DNA of 13,797 nucleotides from an uncultured Megasphaera sp. (GTDB taxonomy: Bacteria; Bacillota; Negativicutes; Veillonellales; Megasphaeraceae), in contig CABQJB010000033.1 of the NCBI GenBank assembly GCA_902464195.1, positions 1 to 13,797 on the forward strand, read 5' to 3'. Within the stretch, counting starts at the first letter, position 1; every line of letters starts with the position of its first letter. A program made the position numbers and the translations under genes. The notes under the pieces were generated by a model that searched no databases, was not told the origin of the DNA, and saw only the letters and a list, made by a program, of their open reading frames with translations. Of the stretch, positions 6,503 through 13,249 are shown in pieces.

Positions 6503-8638
6503 ATGAAACTTTTTATTGCCGAAAAGCCGAGCATGGCCCGGGAATTGGCAAAGTGCCTGCCTGATCCGCACCAGCGGGGGAACGGCTGTATCCGCACGGG
6601 CGGCGGCATCGTGACCTGGGCTTATGGCCACGTCCTGCAGCAGGCCGAACCTCAGGATTATGATCCCAAGTACAAGCGCTGGAACGCCGACGACTTGCCG
6701 ATTATCCCCAAGCAGTGGAAGCTCCTGGTCAGCCCGGCCAGTAAGGACCAGTTCAAGGTCATTACGGACCTCATCGCCAGCCCCGACGTCGATACTATCG
6801 TCAACGCCGGTGACCCGGACCGGGAAGGGCAGCTGCTCATCGACGAGATCCTCGATTACGTCGGCAATAAGAAGCCTGTCGAACGGATCCTCTTGAATGC
6901 CCTCGACGAGAAGAGCATCCACGAATCCCTCGACGATTTGCGCAACAACGGCGATTTTGTCCATCTCAAGGAATCGGCCCTGGCCCGCAGCCGCGCCGAC
7001 TGGCTCATCGGCATGAATCTGTCCCGGGCCTATACCCTGGCCGCCCGCCGTCAGGGACACCGCGTCGTCTTTCCCATCGGCCGCGTCAAGACGCCGACTC
7101 TGGCCCTCGTCGTCCGCCGTCAGCGGGAATTGGACAACTTCGTCCCCGTCACGTATTACGTCGTCAAAGCCGATTTTCTCCATAAGAACGGCGTCATCCG
7201 CGCCCAGTGGCAGCCCAGGGATACGCAGGGCGGCCTCGACCCGGAAGGGCGTTGTGTCGACGAAAAGACGGCCCAGTCCATCCTCGAACGCCTCCAGGAA
7301 CGGCCTGACGGGACCATTGTCGAGAACAAGAAGACCAAGAAGAAGGAAGCCCAGCGCCTGCCCCTGTCCCTGTCGTCCCTGCAGGTCCTGGCGGGCAAAC
7401 GCTATGGCTATACGCCGCAGCAGGTCCTCGACACGGCCCAGGAATTATATGAACGGAAACTGACGACCTATCCCCGGTCGGACTGCGAATACCTTCCCGT
7501 GAACCAGCGCAAGGATATCCCACGTATTTTGGCTAATCTCGGGAAAGTGCCGGCTGGGAAGCTGGCTGATTGGGTCGCCGGGGCCGACGGCAAGATACGC
7601 AGCCGCGCCTGGAATGACAGCAAGATTACGGCCCATCACGCTATCATTCCGACGACCGTAGCCTGTCCCTTCGACAAATTGACGTCTATGCAGCAGCACA
7701 TTTATTACCTCGTGGCCCAAGCCTATATCGCCCAGTTCTATCCCATCCATGAATACGATCAGACGCGCATGGTCATCGAAGCGGCTGATGAACACTTCGT
7801 CGCCCATGGCAAGACAGTCACCGTGCCGGGCTGGAAGGTCCTCTATCAGAGCGACAAGCACGATGACGACGAAGAAGAGAAGGGGACCCTGCCGGCTGTC
7901 CGCCAGGGCGACGGCGTCCATTACCAGAACGGCCAGGTCGACAAGAAGGCAACCAAGCCGCCACCGCGCTTCACGCCGTCGACTCTCCTGGCAGCTATGA
8001 AGGAAATCTATAAATATGTCAAGGACGAGAGCCTGAAGAAGAAACTGAAAGAAGTCCAGGGCATCGGCACCGAAGCGACGCGGGCGACGATTATCCAGGA
8101 ACTCATCCAGCGCAAATTCCTGACGACGGAAGGCAAGAAGAAATACCTCAAACCGACAGACGACGCATACCTCCTCGTCGACTCCCTGCCCGACGAAATG
8201 CTCTATCCTGATGAAACGGCGGTCTGGGAAGAACGGCTCTATCAGATGAGCCTGGGCAAGGATAACCTGGATACCTTCCTCCACGACCAGCTGTCCTTCC
8301 TGGATACCCTGGTCACGGCGGCCCGGAAAGTCGTCATGCACGTAGCCGGCATCAAGACCTGTCCCGTCTGCGGCAGCGCCATGGTCAAGCGCCACGGCAA
8401 ATACGGCGACTTCTACGGCTGCAGCAACTACCCGTCGTGCCGCCACACCGAACCCGTCGACGGGGAAAAGAAACCCGTTGACGCCAAGCCTTCACCGTAC
8501 CCGTGCCCGCGCTGCCACAAAGGAACCTTCCAGAAACGCAGCGGCCCCTATGGCCCTTTCTGGGTCTGCAGCGAAGCCGGCTGCAACACCAAATGCGCCG
8601 ACGTCGACGGCGTACCGAGCTACTATGCCAAACGGTAG
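6503..8638 (+). CDS. topB: DNA topoisomerase III
   Basis: Type IA topoisomerase that cuts one strand through a 5'-phosphotyrosine, relaxing negative supercoils and separating linked replication or recombination intermediates. The protein has 711 residues. The TOPRIM domain starts with FIAEKPS (Glu7, Lys8) and has D104-P-D106-R-E108-G for Mg2+. SRADWLIGMN near 165-175 and the catalytic tyrosine Y323 in TTYPRSDCEYLP are as in the TopB family. The C-terminus carries two zinc-ribbon units: C620PVC with GCSNYPSC, and C668PRC with VCSEAGC. Such ribbons occur in Gram-positive TopB. The ATG has an AGAGAG Shine-Dalgarno about 8 bases upstream. The gene stands alone between the adhesin terminator and a repeat region. 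The last five sense codons form one arm of a perfect palindrome. It is probably constitutive. Confidence 0.95.
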   Translation: MKLFIAEKPSMARELAKCLPDPHQRGNGCIRTGGGIVTWAYGHVLQQAEPQDYDPKYKRWNADDLPIIPKQWKLLVSPASKDQFKVITDLIASPDVDTIVNAGDPDREGQLLIDEILDYVGNKKPVERILLNALDEKSIHESLDDLRNNGDFVHLKESALARSRADWLIGMNLSRAYTLAARRQGHRVVFPIGRVKTPTLALVVRRQRELDNFVPVTYYVVKADFLHKNGVIRAQWQPRDTQGGLDPEGRCVDEKTAQSILERLQERPDGTIVENKKTKKKEAQRLPLSLSSLQVLAGKRYGYTPQQVLDTAQELYERKLTTYPRSDCEYLPVNQRKDIPRILANLGKVPAGKLADWVAGADGKIRSRAWNDSKITAHHAIIPTTVACPFDKLTSMQQHIYYLVAQAYIAQFYPIHEYDQTRMVIEAADEHFVAHGKTVTVPGWKVLYQSDKHDDDEEEKGTLPAVRQGDGVHYQNGQVDKKATKPPPRFTPSTLLAAMKEIYKYVKDESLKKKLKEVQGIGTEATRATIIQELIQRKFLTTEGKKKYLKPTDDAYLLVDSLPDEMLYPDETAVWEERLYQMSLGKDNLDTFLHDQLSFLDTLVTAARKVVMHVAGIKTCPVCGSAMVKRHGKYGDFYGCSNYPSCRHTEPVDGEKKPVDAKPSPYPCPRCHKGTFQKRSGPYGPFWVCSEAGCNTKCADVDGVPSYYAKR

Positions 8639-8653
8639 TTTGGCATAGTAGCT
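8618..8653 (+). repeat. Perfect 36-base palindrome over the topB stop codon
   Basis: Arms of 16 bases (8618-8633 and 8638-8653) match perfectly around a GGTA loop (8634-8637). The left arm is topB codons 706-711, and the stop TAG (8636-8638) sits at the loop. It is not followed by a T run, so it is not a standard terminator. It could protect the mRNA 3' end or slow ribosomes at the stop. Confidence 0.85.
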
Positions 8654-8736
8654 GTAGGGGCTCCCGCGTGGGGAGCCCGCCGCGAATCCTGTGGATAACG
8701 CAGGCCGCAGTTCGCCGCGGTCCCATGGACCGCATC
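8654..8736 (+). repeat. GTAGGGG hairpin element, unit 1
   Basis: Starts GTAGGGG (8654). The hairpin GGGCTCCC / GGGAGCCC (8658-8665, 8671-8678) has a 5-base loop, then comes GCC, GAATCCTGTG (8684) and a second hairpin, GCGGTCC CAT GGACCGC (8717-8733). It is the same length as unit 2 up to the GCC, but with three compensated base pairs in the first stem. Confidence 0.75.
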
Positions 8737-8833
8737 GTAGGGGACGCCTAAAAGGCGTCCCGCCTGAATCCTGTGAATAAACGCAGACCGCAGTTCGCAT
8801 GTTGCAGGTCGCCGCGGTCCCATGGACCGCACC
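8737..8833 (+). repeat. GTAGGGG hairpin element, unit 2
   Basis: GTAGGGG (8737), hairpin GGGACGCC / GGCGTCCC (8741-8748, 8754-8761) with loop TAAAA, then GCC, GAATCCTGTG (8766) and the GGTCC CAT GGACC hairpin (8814-8830). Compared with unit 1 it has a 14-base insertion after GCAGTTCGC (near 8799-8812). Confidence 0.75.
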
Positions 8834-8847
8834 GTAGGCGTCCCGCC
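8834..8847 (+). repeat. GTAGGGG element, unit 3, deleted remnant
   Basis: GTA (8834-8836) is joined directly to GGCGTCCCGCC (8837-8847). This equals the unit 2 start with its left arm and loop (14 bases) removed, so it no longer forms the hairpin. Confidence 0.6.
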
Positions 8848-8851
8848 CAAG

Positions 8852-8900
8852 GCTCCCTTTATAGGGGAGCTGTCAGCGTCAGCTGACTGAGAGGTTGAAT
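8852..8900 (+). repeat. Double-hairpin intergenic repeat
   Basis: Two adjoining hairpins: GCTCCC / GGGAGC (8852-8857, 8865-8870) and GTCAGC / GCTGAC (8872-8877, 8882-8887), then CTGAGAGGTTG. From memory it resembles intergenic repeats common in gut Firmicutes; this was not verified. Confidence 0.55.
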
Positions 8901-8983
8901 TTGCGTTCGCTTGAAGGGCCCCTATGAACCACGATTCGATGGGATTCCCACAAGCGGGCCGCCAGCAAACGGGATTCCCACAA

Positions 8984-9012
8984 GCGGGCCGCCCTTTGGG
9001 ACGGCCCCTACG
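8984..9012 (-). repeat. GTAGGGG hairpin element, inverted copy 1
   Basis: On the minus strand it reads CGTAGGGGCCG, then TCCC, AAA and GGGCGGCCCGC. The stem has nine pairs with one bulged T and loop AAA. It has the same GTAGGGG head and CCCGC tail as the plus-strand units, but a different stem. Confidence 0.6.
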
Positions 9013-9037
9013 AGCCACGAGCCACGAACCACGAGCC
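9010..9037 (+). repeat. 7-base satellite, four units of ACGARCC
   Basis: ACGAGCC (9010), ACGAGCC (9017), ACGAACC (9024) and ACGAGCC (9031) in perfect 7-base register. They separate the two copies of the 107-base duplication. The same family is at 6423-6446. Confidence 0.8.
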
Positions 9038-9090
9038 ACGATTCGATGGGATTCTCACAAGCGGGCCGCCAGCAAGCGGGATTCCCACAA

Positions 9091-9116
9091 CGGGACGCCC
9101 TTTGGGCGTCCCCTAC
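9091..9116 (-). repeat. GTAGGGG hairpin element, inverted copy 2
   Basis: On the minus strand it begins GTAGGGG. It has a perfect 9-base stem (9092-9100 with 9104-9112) and a 3-base loop. It directly abuts the -35 of the desulfurase promoter and could also block transcription coming from upstream, although no T run follows. Confidence 0.65.
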
Positions 9117-9145
9117 TAGCCACGAACACAGGCCTATGGTATTAT
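9117..9145 (+). promoter_or_regulatory. Candidate extended -10 promoter of the nifS-mnmA-lepA-hemW operon
   Basis: TAGCCA (9117-9122), 17 bases, then TATTAT (9140-9145) preceded by TGG (9137-9139). It copies the layout of the topB promoter and likewise takes its -35 from a CTAGCCA repeat unit. It is 55 bases before the desulfurase ATG. No other promoter-like site is visible within the operon. Confidence 0.65.
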
Positions 9146-9153
9146 AAATAATA

Positions 9154-9170
9154 GGCTATTTTTTATAGCC
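9154..9170 (+). other. Small hairpin in the operon leader
   Basis: GGCTAT (9154-9159) pairs with ATAGCC (9165-9170) around TTTTT, just after the presumed transcription start. The stem is short and has no T run after it. It may be a leader stem or nothing. Confidence 0.35.
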
Positions 9171-9200
9171 CATTCATCAATTTTGGAGTCAGAATCATCA

Positions 9201-10349
9201 ATGAAACGAATTTATTTAGATAACGCGGCAGCGACGCCGATGGACCCGCGCGTCCTGGACGTCATGATGCCCTATTTGACGACGGCTTACGGCAATCCGT
9301 CGAGCCTTCATTATTTCGGCCAGCAGGCCCGGTCTGCCGTCCAGACGGCGCGCAGCCAGGTTGCCCACTGCCTGGGCGTCAAGGGGGAAGACCTGGTCTT
9401 CACCAGCGGCGGCACGGAAGCGGACAACCTGGCCATCCTTGGCTTCCTGCGGGCCAATTACCCCCATGGCGGCCACCTGGTCACGACGGCTGTGGAACAC
9501 CACGCCGTCCTGCGCACCTTCCAGGCCCTGGAAGGGAAGGGCTATGATGTGACCTATGTCCCTGTCGAAGCCGACGGCCGGGTCACGGCTGACGCCGTTT
9601 CTCAGGCCCTGCGCGACGATACGGTCCTCATTTCCGTCATGTACGCCAATAATGAAACGGGCATGGTCCAGCCCATCGACGCCATCGGCGCCCTGGCCCG
9701 GCAGAAGGGCATCGCCTTCCACGTCGACGCCGTCCAGGCCTTTGGCTATCTGCCCATCCGTCCGTTGGAACAGGGCATCGATATGCTCACGGTCTGCAGC
9801 CATAAGATTTACGGTCCCAAAGGCGTCGGCGCCTTGTACATCCGCCACGGACTGCAAGTCGCCGCCGAAGCCTATGGCGGCCCTCAGGAACACCGCCTGC
9901 GGGCTGGCACGGAGAACGTCGCCGCCATCGCCGGTTTCGGCAAGGCTGCCGAACTCCTGGAGGCTGAACGGGATGACCGCGTCCGGGCGGCGCGGCGCCT
10001 GACCGATGCCGTCTATGAACGGCTCATTAAGGGCGACGCCCGCTTCCACCTCAACGGTCGGCGCAACCACGTCCTGCCCAACATCATCGATTTCAGCGTC
10101 GACGGTGTGGACAGCGCCATCCTGCTCATCGCCCTCGACCTGCAGGGCCTGGCCGTATCGGCCGGTTCGGCCTGCGAAGCCGGCGCCGTCGAAGCGTCCC
10201 ACGTCCTCCAGGCCATGGGCGTCGAGGAAAAATGGCTGCGCAGCAGCATCCGCCTGTCCGTGGGCAAAGAAAATACCTTAGATGAAATCGAAGCAGCCGT
10301 CGCCATCATCGGCGACGCTGTCCGTAAAAGTAGAGGAGAAATAGTATGA
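9201..10349 (+). CDS. nifS: Cysteine desulfurase (NifS/IscS family, YrvO-like)
   Basis: PLP enzyme that takes sulfur from cysteine, giving alanine and an enzyme persulfide that is passed to acceptors. It has 382 residues from ATG 9201. An upstream in-frame TTG at 9183 is rejected because MKRIYLDNAAATP is the usual family start and GGAG (9185-9188) serves the ATG, though 12 bases away. Visible motifs: SGGTEADN (PLP contact), H100 in VEHHAV, YANNETG, HVDAVQAFG, K202 in CSHKIYGPKG (Schiff base), RAGTEN, and catalytic C325 in SAGSACEAGAVEASHVL. The gene overlaps mnmA by 4 bases (ATGA), as in the YrvO-MnmA pair of Bacillus. It is therefore probably the dedicated sulfur donor for tRNA thiolation, though it may also serve Fe-S assembly. 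No iscU-like gene is in view. Confidence 0.93.
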   Translation: MKRIYLDNAAATPMDPRVLDVMMPYLTTAYGNPSSLHYFGQQARSAVQTARSQVAHCLGVKGEDLVFTSGGTEADNLAILGFLRANYPHGGHLVTTAVEHHAVLRTFQALEGKGYDVTYVPVEADGRVTADAVSQALRDDTVLISVMYANNETGMVQPIDAIGALARQKGIAFHVDAVQAFGYLPIRPLEQGIDMLTVCSHKIYGPKGVGALYIRHGLQVAAEAYGGPQEHRLRAGTENVAAIAGFGKAAELLEAERDDRVRAARRLTDAVYERLIKGDARFHLNGRRNHVLPNIIDFSVDGVDSAILLIALDLQGLAVSAGSACEAGAVEASHVLQAMGVEEKWLRSSIRLSVGKENTLDEIEAAVAIIGDAVRKSRGEIV

Positions 10350-11425
10350 AACGAGTTGCCGTAGCCATGAGCGGCGGCGTCGACAGTTCGGTCACAGCCG
10401 GCCTTTTGAAGCAGCAGGGTTATGACGTCATTGGCATTACCCTGCGCCTGTGGGAAGAAGACCCGGCCTGCACTATCGACAACGTCCACGCCTGCTGCTC
10501 CCTCAGTTCCGTCGACGATGCCAAAGCCGTCGCCTCGGTTCTGGGGATTCCCCATTATACCCTGGATTTCCGCGATATCTTCCGGCGCGACGTCATCGAC
10601 TACTTCGTCGATTCCTACGTCCACGGCAAGACGCCCAATCCCTGCATTGCCTGCAATAAATTCATTAAATTCGGCCTGCTCTGGGAAAAGGCCAAGCAGT
10701 TCGGTGCCGACTTCCTGGCAACGGGCCATTACGCCCGCATCCAAAAGGACGAAGGGACGGGCATTTATTCCCTGCTCCGCGGCACGGACCGCCGCAAGGA
10801 CCAGTCCTATGTCCTCTACCAGCTGACGCAGGACCTGCTGCCCCACATTTTATTCCCCATGGCCGGCCTGGAAAAGGTCCACACGCGGGAACTGGCCAAG
10901 GAATGGGGCCTGCCGGTCTTCAACAAGCCTGAAAGCCAGGATATCTGCTTCATCCCGGACAACGACTATAAAGGCTTCTTGCAGCACGAACGCCAGGGCA
11001 TCTTCAAGCCCGGCGACTTCGTCGATAAGGCCGGCCGCGTCATCGGCCGCCACAAGGGCATTGCGGCCTATACCATCGGCCAGCGCCGGGGCCTGAACCT
11101 CGGCGGTCCCGGCGGCCCGTACTATGTAACGGCTCTCGACGTGGTCCATAACCGTGTCGTCGTCGGCTCGGAACAGGATTTGTTCTCAAAGACTGTCCAC
11201 GCCGCTGAAGCGACCTGGGTCGAAGGGGCGCCGTCTGCGCCGTTCCGGGCCCTGGGCAAGATACGCTATGCTGCCCGCGAAGCGGCCTGCACAGTCTATC
11301 CCGACGGCGACAGCCTGCGGGTCGAATTCGACGACGCCCAGCGCGCCGTCACGGCCGGCCAGGCCCTGGTACTTTACGACGCCGAAACAGGCGAACGCGT
11401 CCTGGGCGGCGGCGTCATTCAATAG
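10346..11425 (+). CDS. mnmA: tRNA-specific 2-thiouridylase MnmA
   Basis: ATP-dependent enzyme that adenylates C2 of U34 in tRNAs for Lys, Glu and Gln and replaces the oxygen with sulfur (s2U), which tunes wobble decoding. It has 359 residues. The PP-loop S9GGVDSS binds ATP. A central tRNA-binding part holds TGHYARI and RRKDQSYVLYQL, followed by SQDICFI and C-terminal beta domains ending VLGGGVIQ. The cysteines form C100-x-x-C103 (NPCIACN) with C201 (SQDIC). E. coli MnmA has Asp where C100 stands (NPDVLCN), so this is the CxxC-plus-C form. The start ATG is set by AGAGGAG (10332-10338) 7 bases upstream and overlaps the desulfurase stop, implying translational coupling with its sulfur donor. It ends 21 bases before lepA. 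Confidence 0.95.
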   Translation: MKRVAVAMSGGVDSSVTAGLLKQQGYDVIGITLRLWEEDPACTIDNVHACCSLSSVDDAKAVASVLGIPHYTLDFRDIFRRDVIDYFVDSYVHGKTPNPCIACNKFIKFGLLWEKAKQFGADFLATGHYARIQKDEGTGIYSLLRGTDRRKDQSYVLYQLTQDLLPHILFPMAGLEKVHTRELAKEWGLPVFNKPESQDICFIPDNDYKGFLQHERQGIFKPGDFVDKAGRVIGRHKGIAAYTIGQRRGLNLGGPGGPYYVTALDVVHNRVVVGSEQDLFSKTVHAAEATWVEGAPSAPFRALGKIRYAAREAACTVYPDGDSLRVEFDDAQRAVTAGQALVLYDAETGERVLGGGVIQ

Positions 11426-11446
11426 GAAAAAAAGAGGAGGATTCCT

Positions 11447-13249
11447 GTGTCTACAGATCATATCAGAAACTTTTCAATCATCGCACATATCGACCATGGC
11501 AAATCGACGCTGGCCGACCGGATGCTGGAAATGACCGGCACCGTGCCCAAACGGGAAATGGAAGACCAGCTCCTCGATACGATGGATCTCGAACGGGAAC
11601 GGGGCATTACCATCAAAGCCCAGTCGGCCCGTCTCATCTATGATGCCAAAGATGGCAAACAGTATACGCTCAATCTCATCGACACGCCGGGGCACGTCGA
11701 CTTCAACTACGAAGTATCGCGCAGCCTGGCGGCCTGCGAAGGGGCCCTGCTCATCGTCGATGCCACCCAGGGCGTCGAGGCCCAGACACTGGCCAACGTT
11801 TACCTGGCCCTGGAACACGACCTGGAAATCATTCCCATCATCAATAAAGTCGACCTGCCCAGCGCCGACCCCGACCGGGTCTGCAAGGAAATCGAAGACG
11901 TCATCGGCCTCGACGCGTCGGACGCCATCATGATCAGCGCCAAGACGGGCTACGGCGTCGATAAGGTCCTGGAAGCCATCGTCCAGCGCATCCCGGCACC
12001 GGCTGACGAAGGGGACAAGCCCTTGCGGGCCCTCATCTTTGACTCCCACTTCGATGCCTATAAAGGGGCTATTGCCAACATCCGCATCATGGAAGGCAGT
12101 GTCAAGCCGGGCCAGCGCATCCGCATGATGGCGTCGGGCAAGGAATTTGAAGTCATCGAAACGGGCGTCTTCCTGCCCCAGATGCATCCCGTCCCGTCCC
12201 TGGAATGTGGCAGCGTCGGCTATCTGGCAGCCAGCATGAAGAACGTCCGCGACTGCCGCGTCGGCGATACGGTCACTTTGGCTGACAATCCGGCTAAAGA
12301 AGCTCTGCCGGGCTACCGCAAGGCCGTGCCCATGGTCTACTGCGGCCTCTATCCGGTCGAAACGAACGATTACGACAACCTCCGCGATGCCCTGGAAAAA
12401 CTCCACCTCAACGATGCGGCCCTGCTCTTTGAACCGGAAACGTCGTCGGCCCTGGGCTTCGGCTTCCGCTGCGGATTCCTGGGCCTCCTGCACATGGACG
12501 TCGTCCGCGAACGGCTGGAACGGGAATACAACCTGTCCCTGATCACGACGGCGCCGTCGGTCATTTACCACGTCTACTGTACGGATGGCACCATGGTCGA
12601 AGTGGATAACCCGTCGCAGATGCCGGATATGACGAAAATCGACCACATCGAAGAACCGCTGGTCAAGACGACGATCATCATCCCCAAGGACATGGTCGGC
12701 ACGGTCATGGAAATCTCCCAGAACCGCCGCGGCCAGTACGTCACCATGGATTACCTCGACGATACGCGGGTTTCCCTGATCTACAACCTGCCCCTGTGCG
12801 AAATCCTCTACGACTACTTCGACGTCCTCAAATCGGCGACCCGCGGCTATGCGTCCCTCGATTATGAGCTCAACGGCTATCAGGCGTCGCCCATGGTCAA
12901 AATGGACATCCTCATCAACGGTGACGTCGTCGACGCTCTGAGCATCATCGTCCATAAAGACTTCGCCGCCCGCCGCGGCCGCGCTCTGGTCGAAAAGCTG
13001 CGCAGCCTCATTCCGCGCCAGCTCTTCCAGATTCCTATTCAGGCCGCCGTCGGCAATAAGATCATTGCCCGTGAAAACGTGGCCGCCCTGCGCAAGGACG
13101 TCCTGGCCAAGTGCTATGGCGGCGATATTTCCCGTAAGCGCAAGCTCCTGGAAAAGCAGAAGGAAGGCAAGAAGCGCATGAAACAGTTCGGCACTGTCGA
13201 AATCCCGCAGGAAGCCTTCATGGCTGTCCTCAAAGTCGACGAAGAATGA
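11447..13249 (+). CDS. lepA: Elongation factor 4 (LepA), ribosome-associated GTPase
   Basis: Translational GTPase that binds ribosomes, proposed to back-translocate or to aid 30S assembly and initiation. It has 600 residues, the normal family length. G motifs: AHIDHGKST (13-21), ERGITI (switch I), D79TPGH (G3), N133KVD (G4) and S164AK (G5). EF-G-like domains follow, with GFGFRCGFLGLLHMD. The LepA-specific C-terminus is rich in basic residues (GNKIIARENV, then SRKRKLLEKQKEGKKRMKQ). The start is GTG at 11447, chosen because AGAGGAGG (11433-11440) lies 6 bases before it and the protein then begins STDHIRNFSIIAHIDHGKS as usual. The stop overlaps the hemW ATG by 4 bases. Nothing looks damaged. Confidence 0.97.
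   Translation: MSTDHIRNFSIIAHIDHGKSTLADRMLEMTGTVPKREMEDQLLDTMDLERERGITIKAQSARLIYDAKDGKQYTLNLIDTPGHVDFNYEVSRSLAACEGALLIVDATQGVEAQTLANVYLALEHDLEIIPIINKVDLPSADPDRVCKEIEDVIGLDASDAIMISAKTGYGVDKVLEAIVQRIPAPADEGDKPLRALIFDSHFDAYKGAIANIRIMEGSVKPGQRIRMMASGKEFEVIETGVFLPQMHPVPSLECGSVGYLAASMKNVRDCRVGDTVTLADNPAKEALPGYRKAVPMVYCGLYPVETNDYDNLRDALEKLHLNDAALLFEPETSSALGFGFRCGFLGLLHMDVVRERLEREYNLSLITTAPSVIYHVYCTDGTMVEVDNPSQMPDMTKIDHIEEPLVKTTIIIPKDMVGTVMEISQNRRGQYVTMDYLDDTRVSLIYNLPLCEILYDYFDVLKSATRGYASLDYELNGYQASPMVKMDILINGDVVDALSIIVHKDFAARRGRALVEKLRSLIPRQLFQIPIQAAVGNKIIARENVAALRKDVLAKCYGGDISRKRKLLEKQKEGKKRMKQFGTVEIPQEAFMAVLKVDEE

Larger units (their letters stand above)
8929..9125 (+). repeat. 107-base tandem duplication
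   Basis: Copy 1 starts at 8929 and copy 2 at 9036, both beginning CCACGATTCGATGGGATTC. Each holds two GGGATTCYCACAA units 30 bases apart (8941, 8971; 9048, 9078). Each ends in an inverted-orientation GTAGGGG hairpin (8984-9012 and 9091-9116). Confidence 0.8.

Noticed and set aside
8654..9116. CRISPR array
   Set aside because: Repeats are hairpins of unequal spacing (83, 97, 107 bases) in both orientations, with no unique spacers of uniform length and no cas genes.
8911..9151. Short overlapping open frames in the repeat region before the desulfurase
   Set aside because: They are made of the tandem repeats themselves, have no Shine-Dalgarno site, and read the same DNA in two frames with equally repetitive products.
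9183..9185. TTG start giving six extra residues to the desulfurase
   Set aside because: The family begins near MKRIYLDNAAATP. The TTG overlaps the GGAG that serves ATG 9201.
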